Origin: an uncultured Clostridia bacterium
GTDB taxonomy: Bacteria; Bacillota; Clostridia; Oscillospirales; Ruminococcaceae
Assembly (NCBI GenBank): GCA_937906945.1
Contig: CALCUE010000002.1
Location: forward strand, 1 to 21,132
DNA: 21,132 nucleotides
Direction: 5' to 3'
Positions 14,094 through 21,077 of the stretch are shown piece after piece. Position numbers and translations under genes: made by a program. How positions within the stretch are numbered: the first letter of the stretch is position 1; each line of letters opens with the position of its first letter. The notes beneath the pieces are model-generated. The model was not told where the DNA came from and did not search any database. It saw only the letters and a list, made by a program, of their open reading frames with translations.

Positions 14094-14618
14094 TCACTCA
14101 CACCAGAAACGTATGTATCCATCAACAATGGCATCATCACCACATAAGCACAAAGTCGTTCCACTATCAAGGCAAATCCTGATTGTAGAAAAATAATCGC
14201 CTCCGGCCGGTCTAGTCTCTCCTTGGCAATTGCATTCGAATTCTTCGGAGAATCGTTCAATATCTATTCCTGTTATTATTCGGCCTTCAATGAGTTCTTT
14301 TCTGACTCCATCTTCAAATTCTTCATTGTAATAGTCTTGCAGAGCATTCTTTATTTGTAGCATATCACACTCATCGACCTGTGCAATTTCTTCTTTGCTA
14401 CCAATGATTAACTCAATGTTGCTTGGAATTAAATAATCGATCATGACAAAGAAATCGTCAATTCTGATTATAAAAGATCTATCAGACATCATGTAGCGAT
14501 TCTTATTGGGCCAATAATCTGTGAGAAGTTCCTTCAAAATATGGCCGACTATCCTGCTTTTATTTTTCTCAATAAACTCGATAAACGGCGTTGCCTCAAT
14601 AAACCGGATTCTTCGCAT
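14094..14618 (-). CDS. Protein of unknown function, AT-rich gene
   Basis: I do not recognise this family. The chosen product is 174 residues, soluble and acidic. It begins MRRIRFIEATPFIEFIEKN, has an alternating beta-like middle (SFIIRIDDFFVMIDYLIPSNIELIIG) and ends with a Cys/Gly-rich part (ECNCQGETRPAGGDYFSTIRI...) and RFWCE. No signal or membrane segment is seen. ATG 14618 follows GGAAAAGGAAGGAATCAG, and a promoter TTGCAA-N16-TATAAT lies at 14658-14685 on the minus strand. A longer frame to 14735 would start upstream of that promoter. Codon use is far more AT-rich than its neighbours, which suggests transfer. Confidence 0.72.
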   Translation of the reverse strand: MRRIRFIEATPFIEFIEKNKSRIVGHILKELLTDYWPNKNRYMMSDRSFIIRIDDFFVMIDYLIPSNIELIIGSKEEIAQVDECDMLQIKNALQDYYNEEFEDGVRKELIEGRIITGIDIERFSEEFECNCQGETRPAGGDYFSTIRICLDSGTTLCLCGDDAIVDGYIRFWCE

Positions 14619-14657
14619 CTGATTCCTTCCTTTTCCCGTGAGAACTCTTTGTTGTTT

Positions 14658-14685
14658 ATTATAGCGTGAATTTATTTTTTTGCAA
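14658..14685 (-). promoter_or_regulatory. Promoter of the orphan gene
   Basis: On the minus strand, TTGCAA (14685-14680), a 16-bp spacer and TATAAT (14663-14658), about 40 bases before the chosen ATG at 14618. Confidence 0.7.
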
Positions 14686-14734
14686 TCGCAGTGGCATATG
14701 TCTTGAAAAACATGATTTTCAAAGGATTTTTGCA

Positions 14735-14776
14735 TAAAAAAGGCAGCAGATTTTCGATCAAAATCTGCTGCCTTTT
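14735..14776 (-). terminator. Terminator of tmRNA
   Basis: A 14-bp stem, AGGCAGCAGATTTT / AAAATCTGCTGCCT (14741-14754 with 14760-14773), is followed on the minus strand by TTTTTTATG. It starts 5 bases after the tmRNA CCA end. Confidence 0.95.
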
Positions 14777-14778
14777 TG

Positions 14779-15128
14779 TGGTGGAGGCGACGGGAGTCGA
14801 ACCCGTGTCCGAAAGCCCATTCACATAAACTTCTCCGGGTGCATCGCGTCTTTTAGGATTCCCCCGCCAAAGCGCCGGCACGCAGGCTCTTTGGTTCGGT
14901 AGCTTTCGAATACGGCGATAAGCCGAAAGCCGCTCTTATCGTCGTTCACCGCTAGTCGACGCCCGGGTCCGAAGCCGCGGTACTCTTCGGCCGGACGGTG
15001 GCTTAATTAAGCCGCAAGAAGTTTGCTATTAGAGTTAGCATTTATTGTTTTTGCCCATTTTAAAGAAGGCTGGGCGCTTCTACCCGCTATTCGTGCTTCA
15101 AGACCCCCGTCGAAACCTTTACGCCCCC
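14779..15128 (-). ncRNA. ssrA: Transfer-messenger RNA (tmRNA)
   Basis: tmRNA frees stalled ribosomes and tags the unfinished protein for proteolysis; it works with SmpB, encoded 30 bp upstream. The 350-nt RNA starts GGGGGCGTAAAGGTTTCGAC and ends GGTTCGACTCCCGTCGCCTCCACCA. The two ends pair as a 7-bp acceptor stem, and the T-arm is intact. The tag frame (15054-15007) begins with GCA and encodes AKTINANSNSKLLAA before TAA, with the LLAA-type degradation end expected. No -10 element sits at the right distance from 15128, so it may be processed from a transcript that begins before smpB. A terminator follows. Confidence 0.96.
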
Positions 15129-15158
15129 ATATATGGAGAACGGTTCCGAAAAGGCAGT

Positions 15159-15623
15159 TTATTTTCTCTGCTCTTTAAGGCTCCTTTCCATCTCTCGTTT
15201 GGCGTCCCGCTTGGCCATGTCGTCCCGCTTGTCATAGAGCTTTTTGCCCTGGCAAAGACCGACGGCCATCTTGACCTTGGAATCGCTGAAATAGAGCTCC
15301 AGCGGCACCAAGGCGATGCCCTGCTGTTGGCAGAGACCCTGCAGTTTGAGGATCTCCCGCTTATGCATCAGAAGGCGGCGGCAGCGGTTGGGGTCCCGGT
15401 TGAAAATGTTGCCCTTTTCATAGGGACTTACGTGCATCCCGTTGACAAAAAGCTCGCCGTTTTTCACTTCGCACCAGCTGTCCTTGAGGTTCACCTGCCC
15501 GGCCCGGATGCTTTTGACTTCCGTGCCGAAAAGCTCGATGCCGGCCTCGTACTGGTCATCGACGAAATAGTCGTGCCACGCCTTTTTGTTTTTGGCGATG
15601 GTTTTGATGCTTTTCTTGTCCAT
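15159..15623 (-). CDS. smpB: SsrA-binding protein SmpB
   Basis: SmpB binds the tRNA-like part of tmRNA and brings it to stalled ribosomes. The 154-residue protein has the expected beta-barrel signatures: KNKKAWHDYFVDDQYEAGIELFGTEVKSIRAGQVNLKDSW, VNGMHVSPYE and RRLLMHKREI. It ends in the basic tail DKRDDMAKRDAKREMERSLKEQRK, which becomes ordered in the ribosome. Length matches the family. GAAAGGAGGCGGCGCT precedes ATG 15623. The same frame stays open far upstream across recR, but this is chance. It lies 30 bp before tmRNA on the same strand. Confidence 0.97.
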   Translation of the reverse strand: MDKKSIKTIAKNKKAWHDYFVDDQYEAGIELFGTEVKSIRAGQVNLKDSWCEVKNGELFVNGMHVSPYEKGNIFNRDPNRCRRLLMHKREILKLQGLCQQQGIALVPLELYFSDSKVKMAVGLCQGKKLYDKRDDMAKRDAKREMERSLKEQRK

Positions 15624-15667
15624 AGCGCCGCCTCCTTTCATTCGATAATAGGTTACGTTCCTCTTAT

Positions 15668-15721
15668 GCCTCCCTCTTGGAGGGAGGTGGCACGGCGTTT
15701 CACGCCGTGACGGAAGGAGTA
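15668..15721. repeat. Intergenic palindromic repeat
   Basis: GCCTCCCTCTTGGAGGGAGG, the hairpin CACGGCG-TTT-CACGCCGTG and GACGGAAGGAG. Same architecture as the repeats at 5584-5638 and 15781-15840. It lies between recR and smpB. Confidence 0.75.
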
Positions 15722-15780
15722 ATCCCCGACGTTTTTTTGTCTTTGACTGAAAAAACGGAAGGAGAAAAAACCGTTTAAAG

Positions 15781-15840
15781 CCTTCCCCCTTGGGGGAAGG
15801 TGGTTTTCGGCAAAGCCGAAAACCGGATGAGGGGCTTTCC
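15781..15840. repeat. Intergenic palindromic repeat
   Basis: CCTTCCCCCTTGGGGGAAGG, the hairpin GGTTTTCGGC-AAA-GCCGAAAACC and GGATGAGGGGCTTTCC. The outer parts match 1647-1710 and 1850-1910 closely, while the central hairpin arm has a different sequence that still pairs. Confidence 0.78.
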
Positions 15841-15874
15841 AAAAAGGCGTTCGCATTCGGAAAGCGTCCGTTTT

Positions 15875-16474
15875 TTACATCGTGCTCCGGCCTTCGATGG
15901 CCCTGTAAAGGGTCACTTCGTCGGCGTATTCGAGGTTTCCGCCGACGGGGATTCCGTAGGCAAGGCGCGTCACCAAAATCCCGAGGGGCTTCAGAAGCCG
16001 GGAAATATACATGGCGGTCGCCTCGCCCTCGACGGTGGGATTTGTCGCCATGATGACCTCTTTGACCGTTCCGTCCGAAAGCCTCGCCAGAAGCTCCTTG
16101 ATGGAAAGAGCCTCCGGCCCGATGCCGTCCATCGGCGAAATCAAGCCGCCGAGGACGTGATAGAGCCCGTGGTATTCCTTCGTCCGCTCGATGGCGATAA
16201 CGTCCCGGGGGTCTTCGACCACGCAGACGGTCGAAGTATCCCTCGTTTCGTCGGAACAGATGGCGCAGCGGGGTTTGTCGGTGATGTTCCGGCAGACTTC
16301 GCAATAGCCGATCTTTTCCCGGGCCTCTAAAATGGCCTCGGCGAAATTTTTTGCCTCTTCCTCGGGCATCCGCAGAACGTAGAACGCCAGGCGCTGGGCG
16401 CCCTTCTTCCCGATGGTGGGAAGCCGTTCAAAACATTCGGCCAGCCTCGTGAGAGGCAATACGTCGTAACTCAT
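15875..16474 (-). CDS. recR: Recombination protein RecR
   Basis: RecR works with RecO and RecF to load RecA at gaps and stalled forks. The 199-residue product shows the helix-hairpin-helix LPTIGKKGAQRLA (18-30), the four-Cys zinc site C58, C61, C70 and C73, and a Toprim domain (VCVVEDPRDVIAIE, then GLISPMDGIGPEAL and ATNPTVEGEATAMY). The C-terminal GIPVGGNLEYADEVTL is the most conserved part of the family. It follows ybaB by 16 bp in the same direction, as in Bacillus dnaX-yaaK-recR. Confidence 0.97.
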   Translation of the reverse strand: MSYDVLPLTRLAECFERLPTIGKKGAQRLAFYVLRMPEEEAKNFAEAILEAREKIGYCEVCRNITDKPRCAICSDETRDTSTVCVVEDPRDVIAIERTKEYHGLYHVLGGLISPMDGIGPEALSIKELLARLSDGTVKEVIMATNPTVEGEATAMYISRLLKPLGILVTRLAYGIPVGGNLEYADEVTLYRAIEGRSTM

Positions 16475-16490
16475 CGTATTCTCTCCGTGC

Positions 16491-16838
16491 TCAGAACATT
16501 CCCGGAATGTTGATGTTGCCGGTGATGGCGCTCATGGCGTCGGAATTGGTCTTTTCGACGGTGGAAACGGCCTCGTTGACGCCGGCGACAATGAGATCCT
16601 GGAGCATTTCGATATCGTCGGGATCGACGACCTCCGGTTTGATCTCGATGCCGAGCATCTCTTTTTTGCCGTTCATGTGGATGGTGAGCATGCCGCCGCC
16701 GACGGTGAAGTCATATTCTTTGGCTTCAAGCTCGGCCTGCAGATTGTTCATCTGTTCCTGCATTTTCTGTGCCTGTTTGAGCATGCCCTGCATATTGGAC
16801 GGGCCGCCGCCGTATCCCTGGGGAAGATGTGCTTTCAT
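16491..16838 (-). CDS. ybaB: YbaB/EbfC nucleoid-associated protein
   Basis: A small DNA-binding dimer of the YbaB/EbfC family (YaaK in Bacillus), encoded between dnaX and recR in very many bacteria. The 115-residue product has the family helix MQGMLKQAQKMQEQMNNLQAELEAKEY, the central VGGGMLTIHMNGKKEMLGIEIKPEVVDPDD and a C-terminal NEAVSTVEKTNSDAMSAITG. CGGAGGGATCATCC precedes ATG 16838. Its exact cell role is uncertain even in well-studied species. Confidence 0.95.
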   Translation of the reverse strand: MKAHLPQGYGGGPSNMQGMLKQAQKMQEQMNNLQAELEAKEYDFTVGGGMLTIHMNGKKEMLGIEIKPEVVDPDDIEMLQDLIVAGVNEAVSTVEKTNSDAMSAITGNINIPGMF

Positions 16839-16868
16839 GGATGATCCCTCCGCTGTATTTTATCGTTT

Positions 16869-18455
16869 TTATTCTGTCATTTCAACGCCGAGCGCCTTCG
16901 CCCGCTCGCTTAAAGCGATAAGCGGATCGGACTCGACGGGTTTTTCTTCTTTTTTATAGGGCCCGATGCCGTACCGGCGTCCCGTTACTTCCTCGATGGC
17001 GTCCTTAATTTGGGGTCCCGCGTCGGGGCTTTTCCGGAAATAGGGCAAAAACGCCTCGTTGGGCGCGTCAATGAGCACCCGGTTTCCCGCTATATAGGCT
17101 TTCGAGCCGGCGAGCACCGCGTAAAGCATCTTCGCGTTTTTCCCGATCACCGACAGAACGTCGTCCCAAAGGGCAAAGGGCGAAGCGGTTCCCGTTTCCT
17201 CCGCTTCGGCGGCCAAAACCGGCTCTGCCGGTTTTTCGGCGGCTTTTGCCGCCGAAGCCGCTGCCGAAGGCACCGGAGCCGCCGCTATGGGCGAAACCGG
17301 TCGGGCTTTGAGCCGGGCGACTTCCGTCTCGAGCCGCTCGATCCGGGCTAAAAGAGCTTCCTCCGTCTGGGAAAGCTCCGGCGAACAGAGCTTCATCAAA
17401 GCCAGCTCGAACTCCGTGCGCTTCGAGGCGCTGTGGCTCATTTTCACTAAGGTATCCTGCAAAACGGAGATGCCGTGGAAAAGTTCCGCCTGCGAAAGAG
17501 CGGAAGCCTGCTTTTGCAGTCTTGCCAGTTCCTCCGGCAGAACCTTCAGAATGACGGAAGGATCCTTCGTGCAGGAAACGATCATCAGACTTCGAAAATG
17601 ACTGATCAGTTCGTCGCAGATGCGGGCGATATCGGCGGAACCGGCGTAAAGCTCGTCCACCGACGAAAGCACCGCCGAAAGGTCCTTGTCGGCGATCCGG
17701 TCGGTCAGTTCGTAAAGATATTCCTTTCCGGCCAGACCGGCGGACCGGCTTACCGTTTCCGCCGTGATGGTCTCATCGGCGGCCCGGCAGATATCCAGAA
17801 GGGAAAGAGCGTCCCGCATGCCGCCGTCGGCCAGCTTTCCGATCAGAAGAGCGGCCTCGTCCTCGATGGCGATATGCTCCTGCGAACAGACGAACTTGAC
17901 CCGGGAGGCGATAGTCTCCGGCGGCATCCGCCGGAAATCGAACCGCATACAGCGGGAAAGAATGGTGGCGGGAAGCTTGTGGACTTCCGTCGTCGCCAGA
18001 ATGAACAGCACGTGCTCCGGCGGTTCCTCCATAATCTTCAAAAGGGCGTTAGCCGCCTCTTTGGTCAGCATGTGGGCTTCGTCGATGATATAGACCCGGT
18101 ATTTTGCCACCGCCGGGGTGAAATTCGCCTCCGACCGAAGGTCCCGGATGTCGTCGATGTTGCGGTTGCTGGCGGCGTCCATCTCGGTGATGTCCAAAAG
18201 GGAACCGTCGTCGATGCCGGCGCAGATGGGGCAGACTCCGCAGGGTTCGCCATCCTTCTGGTTGGGGCAGTTGACCGCCTTGGCTAAAATTTTGGCGCAG
18301 GTGGTCTTGCCGATGCCCCGGCTTCCGGTGAAGAGATAGGCGTGACCGAAAGTCCCCTCGGCCACCTCTTTGGAAAGGACGGAAGTGATGGGCTCCTGCC
18401 CGGCTACGTCCCGGAAAAAGCGGGGACGGTATTTGCGATAGAGCGCCTGATACAT
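16869..18455 (-). CDS. dnaX: DNA polymerase III subunit gamma/tau
   Basis: DnaX is the clamp-loader ATPase that ties leading- and lagging-strand polymerases together. From ATG 18455 the product has 528 residues. It has Walker A GSRGIGKTT (44-52), a zinc module with Cys 63, 72, 75 and 78, Walker B IIDEAH (about 123-128), an Ala/Pro-rich linker at about 380-425 and a short tau-type C-terminal domain. AAAGGAAGGAAGACCT precedes the ATG; the TTG at 18476 seven codons upstream is less likely. No convincing programmed frameshift site was found in the linker. The SRP RNA gene lies just upstream, as in Bacillus. Confidence 0.97.
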   Translation of the reverse strand: MYQALYRKYRPRFFRDVAGQEPITSVLSKEVAEGTFGHAYLFTGSRGIGKTTCAKILAKAVNCPNQKDGEPCGVCPICAGIDDGSLLDITEMDAASNRNIDDIRDLRSEANFTPAVAKYRVYIIDEAHMLTKEAANALLKIMEEPPEHVLFILATTEVHKLPATILSRCMRFDFRRMPPETIASRVKFVCSQEHIAIEDEAALLIGKLADGGMRDALSLLDICRAADETITAETVSRSAGLAGKEYLYELTDRIADKDLSAVLSSVDELYAGSADIARICDELISHFRSLMIVSCTKDPSVILKVLPEELARLQKQASALSQAELFHGISVLQDTLVKMSHSASKRTEFELALMKLCSPELSQTEEALLARIERLETEVARLKARPVSPIAAAPVPSAAASAAKAAEKPAEPVLAAEAEETGTASPFALWDDVLSVIGKNAKMLYAVLAGSKAYIAGNRVLIDAPNEAFLPYFRKSPDAGPQIKDAIEEVTGRRYGIGPYKKEEKPVESDPLIALSERAKALGVEMTE

Positions 18456-18495
18456 AGGTCTTCCTTCCTTTCTCAAAAATTCGGATATAAAAATA

Positions 18496-18637
18496 GGATA
18501 CGCGCTTTGTCATACGGCACACAGATTGATCTGCGGCACCCAAAAATACCGCTTAATGCTGCTCGGTTCCCCGCCTGACATGGTTCACAGTTTTTTGTCG
18601 CACAGGACCCGCATACCGCATGGCAAAGCGCGTATCC
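18496..18637 (-). ncRNA. ffs: Signal recognition particle RNA
   Basis: The RNA scaffolds Ffh in co-translational targeting of membrane proteins. On the minus strand the ends GGATACGCGCTTTG and CAAAGCGCGTATCC pair perfectly, then helix 5 continues with GGGTCCTGTGC and TGCCGCAG. The apical domain reads GTGAACCATGTCAGG-CGGGGAACCG-AGCAGCATTAAG, with the GGAA tetraloop and the AGCAG side typical of Gram-positive SRP RNAs. About 142 nt fit between the paired ends, with no room for the Alu-like domain of the roughly 270-nt Bacillus RNA. A TATTTTTATAT run follows and may end transcription. Position before dnaX supports the call. The exact 5' end is uncertain. Confidence 0.9.
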
Positions 18638-18659
18638 GCGCTTTTTTGTTTCTTTTGGA

Positions 18660-18917
18660 TTATTCGACGATCTCTTTTACGTCGTCAACAAAATCTTCCA
18701 CGGCGTCTTCCACGTCTTCGACGATCTCCTCAGCGGCTTCGTCCGCGTCGGTGATGATCTCTTCCTCCGGGAATTCATCGTAAAGGTCGTCTTCGTCTTC
18801 TTCGTCTTTGCAGTGGCAGCAGGGAAAACCGTTCAGGAAAACGTACATGGCGGCAGCGCCGGCGGCCAGCATAGCAAGAGCACCTACAACAAGTCCGATC
18901 ACAGTACCAAATTTCAT
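18660..18917 (-). CDS. Small membrane-anchored acidic protein, unknown function
   Basis: The 85-residue product has an N-terminal membrane segment (KFGTVIGLVVGALAMLAAGAAAMYVFL, about 2-28), a PCCHC cysteine cluster (about 32-36) and then a strongly acidic tail of about 48 residues with repeated EE..VEDVEDAVEDFVDDVKE heptad-like spacing. The tail would face the other side of the membrane as an amphipathic helix. ATG 18917 follows GAAAGGTGGAAAAAAC. An in-frame ATG at 19034 is also possible but weaker. A promoter TTGATG-N17-TATAGT lies at 19059-19087. I do not recognise a named family. It is 22 bp upstream of the SRP RNA. Confidence 0.7.
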   Translation of the reverse strand: MKFGTVIGLVVGALAMLAAGAAAMYVFLNGFPCCHCKDEEDEDDLYDEFPEEEIITDADEAAEEIVEDVEDAVEDFVDDVKEIVE

Positions 18918-19058
18918 GTTTTTTCCACCTTTCATTTTTTTGTTCAATTTACCTTTCCACTTTTTCCAGGAACGGAAAACATGGAAAAGCCGGCATAACG
19001 TCTGAAAGATCCGATAGAGTGCCACAAAAGTCATGCCTTTCCATATAACAGTATTTAT

Positions 19059-19087
19059 ACTATACCATATTTATCCCTTTTCATCAA
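19059..19087 (-). promoter_or_regulatory. Promoter upstream of the acidic membrane protein and SRP RNA
   Basis: On the minus strand, TTGATG (19087-19082), a 17-bp spacer and TATAGT (19064-19059). The RNA would start near 19052 and could run through the small gene into ffs and dnaX, since I see no other good promoter right before ffs. Confidence 0.65.
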
Positions 19088-19114
19088 GCCCGATTTCGGA
19101 AAATTCACAAATTT

Positions 19115-20698
19115 CTAATAAATTTCCCCGATCCGTTCGCAAAGTTCCCGGAAAACCGGCGCGGCGTAATCGCCGCCGGAATCCTTTCCCTCCGCCAACA
19201 CCGCGATGGCGTAGCGTGGCTCTTCGGCGGGGTAAAATCCCACGAACCACCCCTGGATGACCTCGGTGCCGTCCTCCCGGTATTGTCCCGTCTGTGCCGA
19301 GGCGGTTTTTCCTCCGGCGGAACCGTTTTTCGGCTTCGCCTTTTCACCGCTTCCGTTTTCCACCACCGCTGTCATCATTTTTCGCAAGGTCTTTGCCGTC
19401 TTTTCGCTCATGACCCGGTTGGGCGGATAGTCCGCCGTCGGCTCCAAAACGCCGTTTTCGTCATAAATTCCGGCCACGAGCTTCGGCGTTACGGCAAAGC
19501 CGCCGTTGCCGATGGCGGCGGCTAACGCCGCCAGTTGAAGGGGCGTCGCCAGAAGAGTTCCCTGCCCGAAGGCGAAGGACGCCAGCACCGTCGGCGACGA
19601 AAGGGACTTCGCCGACGGCAGGTTGCCGGCGGCGGTGTTCCAATCCGGTCCCAGCGCCGTCGGCATTCCAAAGCCGAGATTTTTCGCCATGGCAAGGATT
19701 TTTTCGCCGCCCAGTTCCTCGGCAAGGTCGATGAAATAGGGGTTGCACGAAACCCGAAGGGCCGTTTCCATGTCAATTTCGCCGTGGCCATACTCCCAAT
19801 GGCATTTATAGGTGAGGCCGCCGACCTCGATCCGGCTTTGGCAATCGTAGGTCCGTTTCGGCGAAACACCGGCCTCCAGAGCGGCGGCGGCTACCACCAG
19901 TTTCCAGGTCGAACCGACGGAATAGGCCGAAAACGCCCGGTTCAGAAAAGGCGCTCCCTCTTTTTGAAGCGAGGCGGCGATGTCGCCGGGCTCGAACCCC
20001 GGCGCCGAAGCCGCCGCCCGGATCTCCCCGCTCCCGACATCCAAAACGACAACGGCTCCCTCCTCCAGGTTTTCTTTGAGCACCGTTTCGGCGGCGGCCT
20101 GGATCCGTTTGTCAATCGTGAGCACAATCCCCGTCTTTTTCTCCTCGTCCGGCACCGAAACGGTGATTGCCTCCCCGGGAAGAAGCCGCCCGGTACCGTC
20201 CACCGAATAGGTCGCCGTCACCGGTTGAGCACCGTTTTTAAGCACCTCGTCATAAGCTTTTTCGAGTCCGGCGACGCCATCCCCGTCCCGAAGATAGCCA
20301 ATAAGGTGCGCCGCCAGATCGCCCCGATACCGCTTTGGTTCCCGGAAGGGAAAAACGCCCTCCTCCTTTTGGATCGTTCCGTCCCCTTCCCAAACCACCG
20401 GCTGAAGACTTCGTGCCGCCTCGACAAAGGCCGGATCCTCCATCAATTTCGCCAGCGTCTTCGTGGAAAGAAGCTCCGGGAAGACCAGAAGCTTCCAGCT
20501 TCCCCCTTCGTTCACCAGTTTTTCGCCGTTTCGGTCATAAATTCCCGCCCGGCTTTGGGAAAGGACATAGGTCCGCTCGCTCTGCTCGACGGACGTCGTG
20601 GTGACGGTCTCCCCGAGCGAAAGCCGCAAGATCCGAAGCCCCAATCCGCCGCCGAGAAGCAGAAACACGCAGAAAAAGGCGACGACCCGTTTTGCCAA
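19115..20698 (-). CDS. Class B penicillin-binding protein (FtsI/SpoVD/PbpA-like)
   Basis: A membrane-anchored D,D-transpeptidase for septal, sporulation or general wall synthesis. From TTG 20698 it has 527 residues: membrane anchor (about 4-24), a short dimerisation domain (about 50-180), then the catalytic domain with S-T-W-K (Ser263, Lys266), S-C-N (317-319) and K-T-A (464-466) in GGKTASAQTGQ, where KTG is the usual motif. TTG is chosen because CAGGGAGGGAAAGTCT precedes it and the anchor follows at once; the frame stays open to 21121 only through tRNA-derived sequence. Its shortness suggests a PbpA/SpoVD-like enzyme without PASTA domains. Exact role cannot be fixed. Confidence 0.92.
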   Translation of the reverse strand: MAKRVVAFFCVFLLLGGGLGLRILRLSLGETVTTTSVEQSERTYVLSQSRAGIYDRNGEKLVNEGGSWKLLVFPELLSTKTLAKLMEDPAFVEAARSLQPVVWEGDGTIQKEEGVFPFREPKRYRGDLAAHLIGYLRDGDGVAGLEKAYDEVLKNGAQPVTATYSVDGTGRLLPGEAITVSVPDEEKKTGIVLTIDKRIQAAAETVLKENLEEGAVVVLDVGSGEIRAAASAPGFEPGDIAASLQKEGAPFLNRAFSAYSVGSTWKLVVAAAALEAGVSPKRTYDCQSRIEVGGLTYKCHWEYGHGEIDMETALRVSCNPYFIDLAEELGGEKILAMAKNLGFGMPTALGPDWNTAAGNLPSAKSLSSPTVLASFAFGQGTLLATPLQLAALAAAIGNGGFAVTPKLVAGIYDENGVLEPTADYPPNRVMSEKTAKTLRKMMTAVVENGSGEKAKPKNGSAGGKTASAQTGQYREDGTEVIQGWFVGFYPAEEPRYAIAVLAEGKDSGGDYAAPVFRELCERIGEIY

Positions 20699-20779
20699 AG
20701 ACTTTCCCTCCCTGAACTTTTCTTTTTTATAGCGTTCCCCGCTTTTTGCGGCCTTAAACAAAATTTTTTCAAAAACCGC

Positions 20780-20808
20780 TTGACTTTGCGAAAGGCTTTT
20801 GCTATAAT
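20780..20808 (+). promoter_or_regulatory. Promoter of tRNA-Leu
   Basis: TTGACT (20780-20785), a 17-bp spacer and TATAAT (20803-20808), 18 bases before the mature tRNA 5' end. It is divergent from the PBP gene. Confidence 0.9.
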
Positions 20809-20826
20809 AACTCTTGCATTCGAAAT

Positions 20827-20910
20827 GCGGCAGTGCTGGAATAGGCAGACAGGCACGTTTGAGGGGCGTGTGTCTTCGACGTACGGGTTCAAGTCCCGTT
20901 TGCCGCACCA
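20827..20910 (+). tRNA. tRNA-Leu (anticodon GAG)
   Basis: An 84-nt tRNA with encoded CCA. The acceptor GCGGCAG pairs with TTGCCGC, with a G-U pair at the base. The anticodon stem CACGT/GCGTG encloses the loop TTGAGGG, giving anticodon GAG, which reads CUC and CUU. A long class II variable arm (about TGTGTCTTCGACGTAC) is expected for leucine. The T-arm is CGGGTTCAAGTCCCG. The minus-strand frames here with typical tRNA-antisense residues are artefacts. Confidence 0.95.
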
Positions 20911-20945
20911 AAAAGAGAGTTGTCCTTGTGGCAACTCTCTTTTTC
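20891..20945 (+). repeat. Direct repeat copy 1: tRNA-Leu 3' part plus terminator
   Basis: 55 bases from AAGTCCCGTTTGCCGCACCA through the terminator T-run are identical to 21078-21132, 187 bp downstream. Confidence 0.95.
20914..20945 (+). terminator. Terminator of tRNA-Leu
   Basis: GAGAGTTG-TCCTTGTGG-CAACTCTC is followed by TTTTT, 3 bases after the tRNA CCA. An identical hairpin recurs at the window end. Confidence 0.92.
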
Positions 20946-21077
20946 GTTAAGTAGGGACTTGAACCCCCTTTGGGGTCCCCGAAAAACGAAGTTTTTTGGG
21001 GAGAGGAGACACCGGCGAAGCGGTTTTTGTCCGGGCGCTTGCCGCACGGACAAAATAGCGAAAACCGGTGGCGACGA
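20946..21077. other. Spacer between tRNA-end repeats, with hairpins and inverted T-arm
   Basis: GGGACTTGAACCC (20954-20966) is the exact reverse complement of the tRNA T-arm GGGTTCAAGTCCC. A hairpin TCCCCGAAAAAC-GAA-GTTTTTTGGGGA follows at about 20976-21002. A second long palindrome is built from ACCGG...TTTTGTCCG and CGGACAAAA...CCGGT (about 21012-21070). No gene is supported; open frames here are repeat-derived. Confidence 0.7.

Noticed and set aside
15624..16304. Long in-frame extension upstream of smpB
   Set aside because: The extension runs through repeats and antiparallel to nothing conserved in recR's region in another frame; the SmpB start at 15623 has a strong Shine-Dalgarno and matches family length.
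16869..17010. Programmed frameshift in dnaX at an A-rich run (TATAAAAAAGAAG)
   Set aside because: The run is not in the slippery frame (A AAA AAG) and lies near the C-terminus, so it would not make a gamma-like product.
19535..20950. Long plus-strand open frame (471 codons) opposite the class B PBP
   Set aside because: It is the antisense shadow of a gene with clear STWK, SCN and KTA motifs, and the sequence is low-complexity R/P/G-rich with no recognisable domain.
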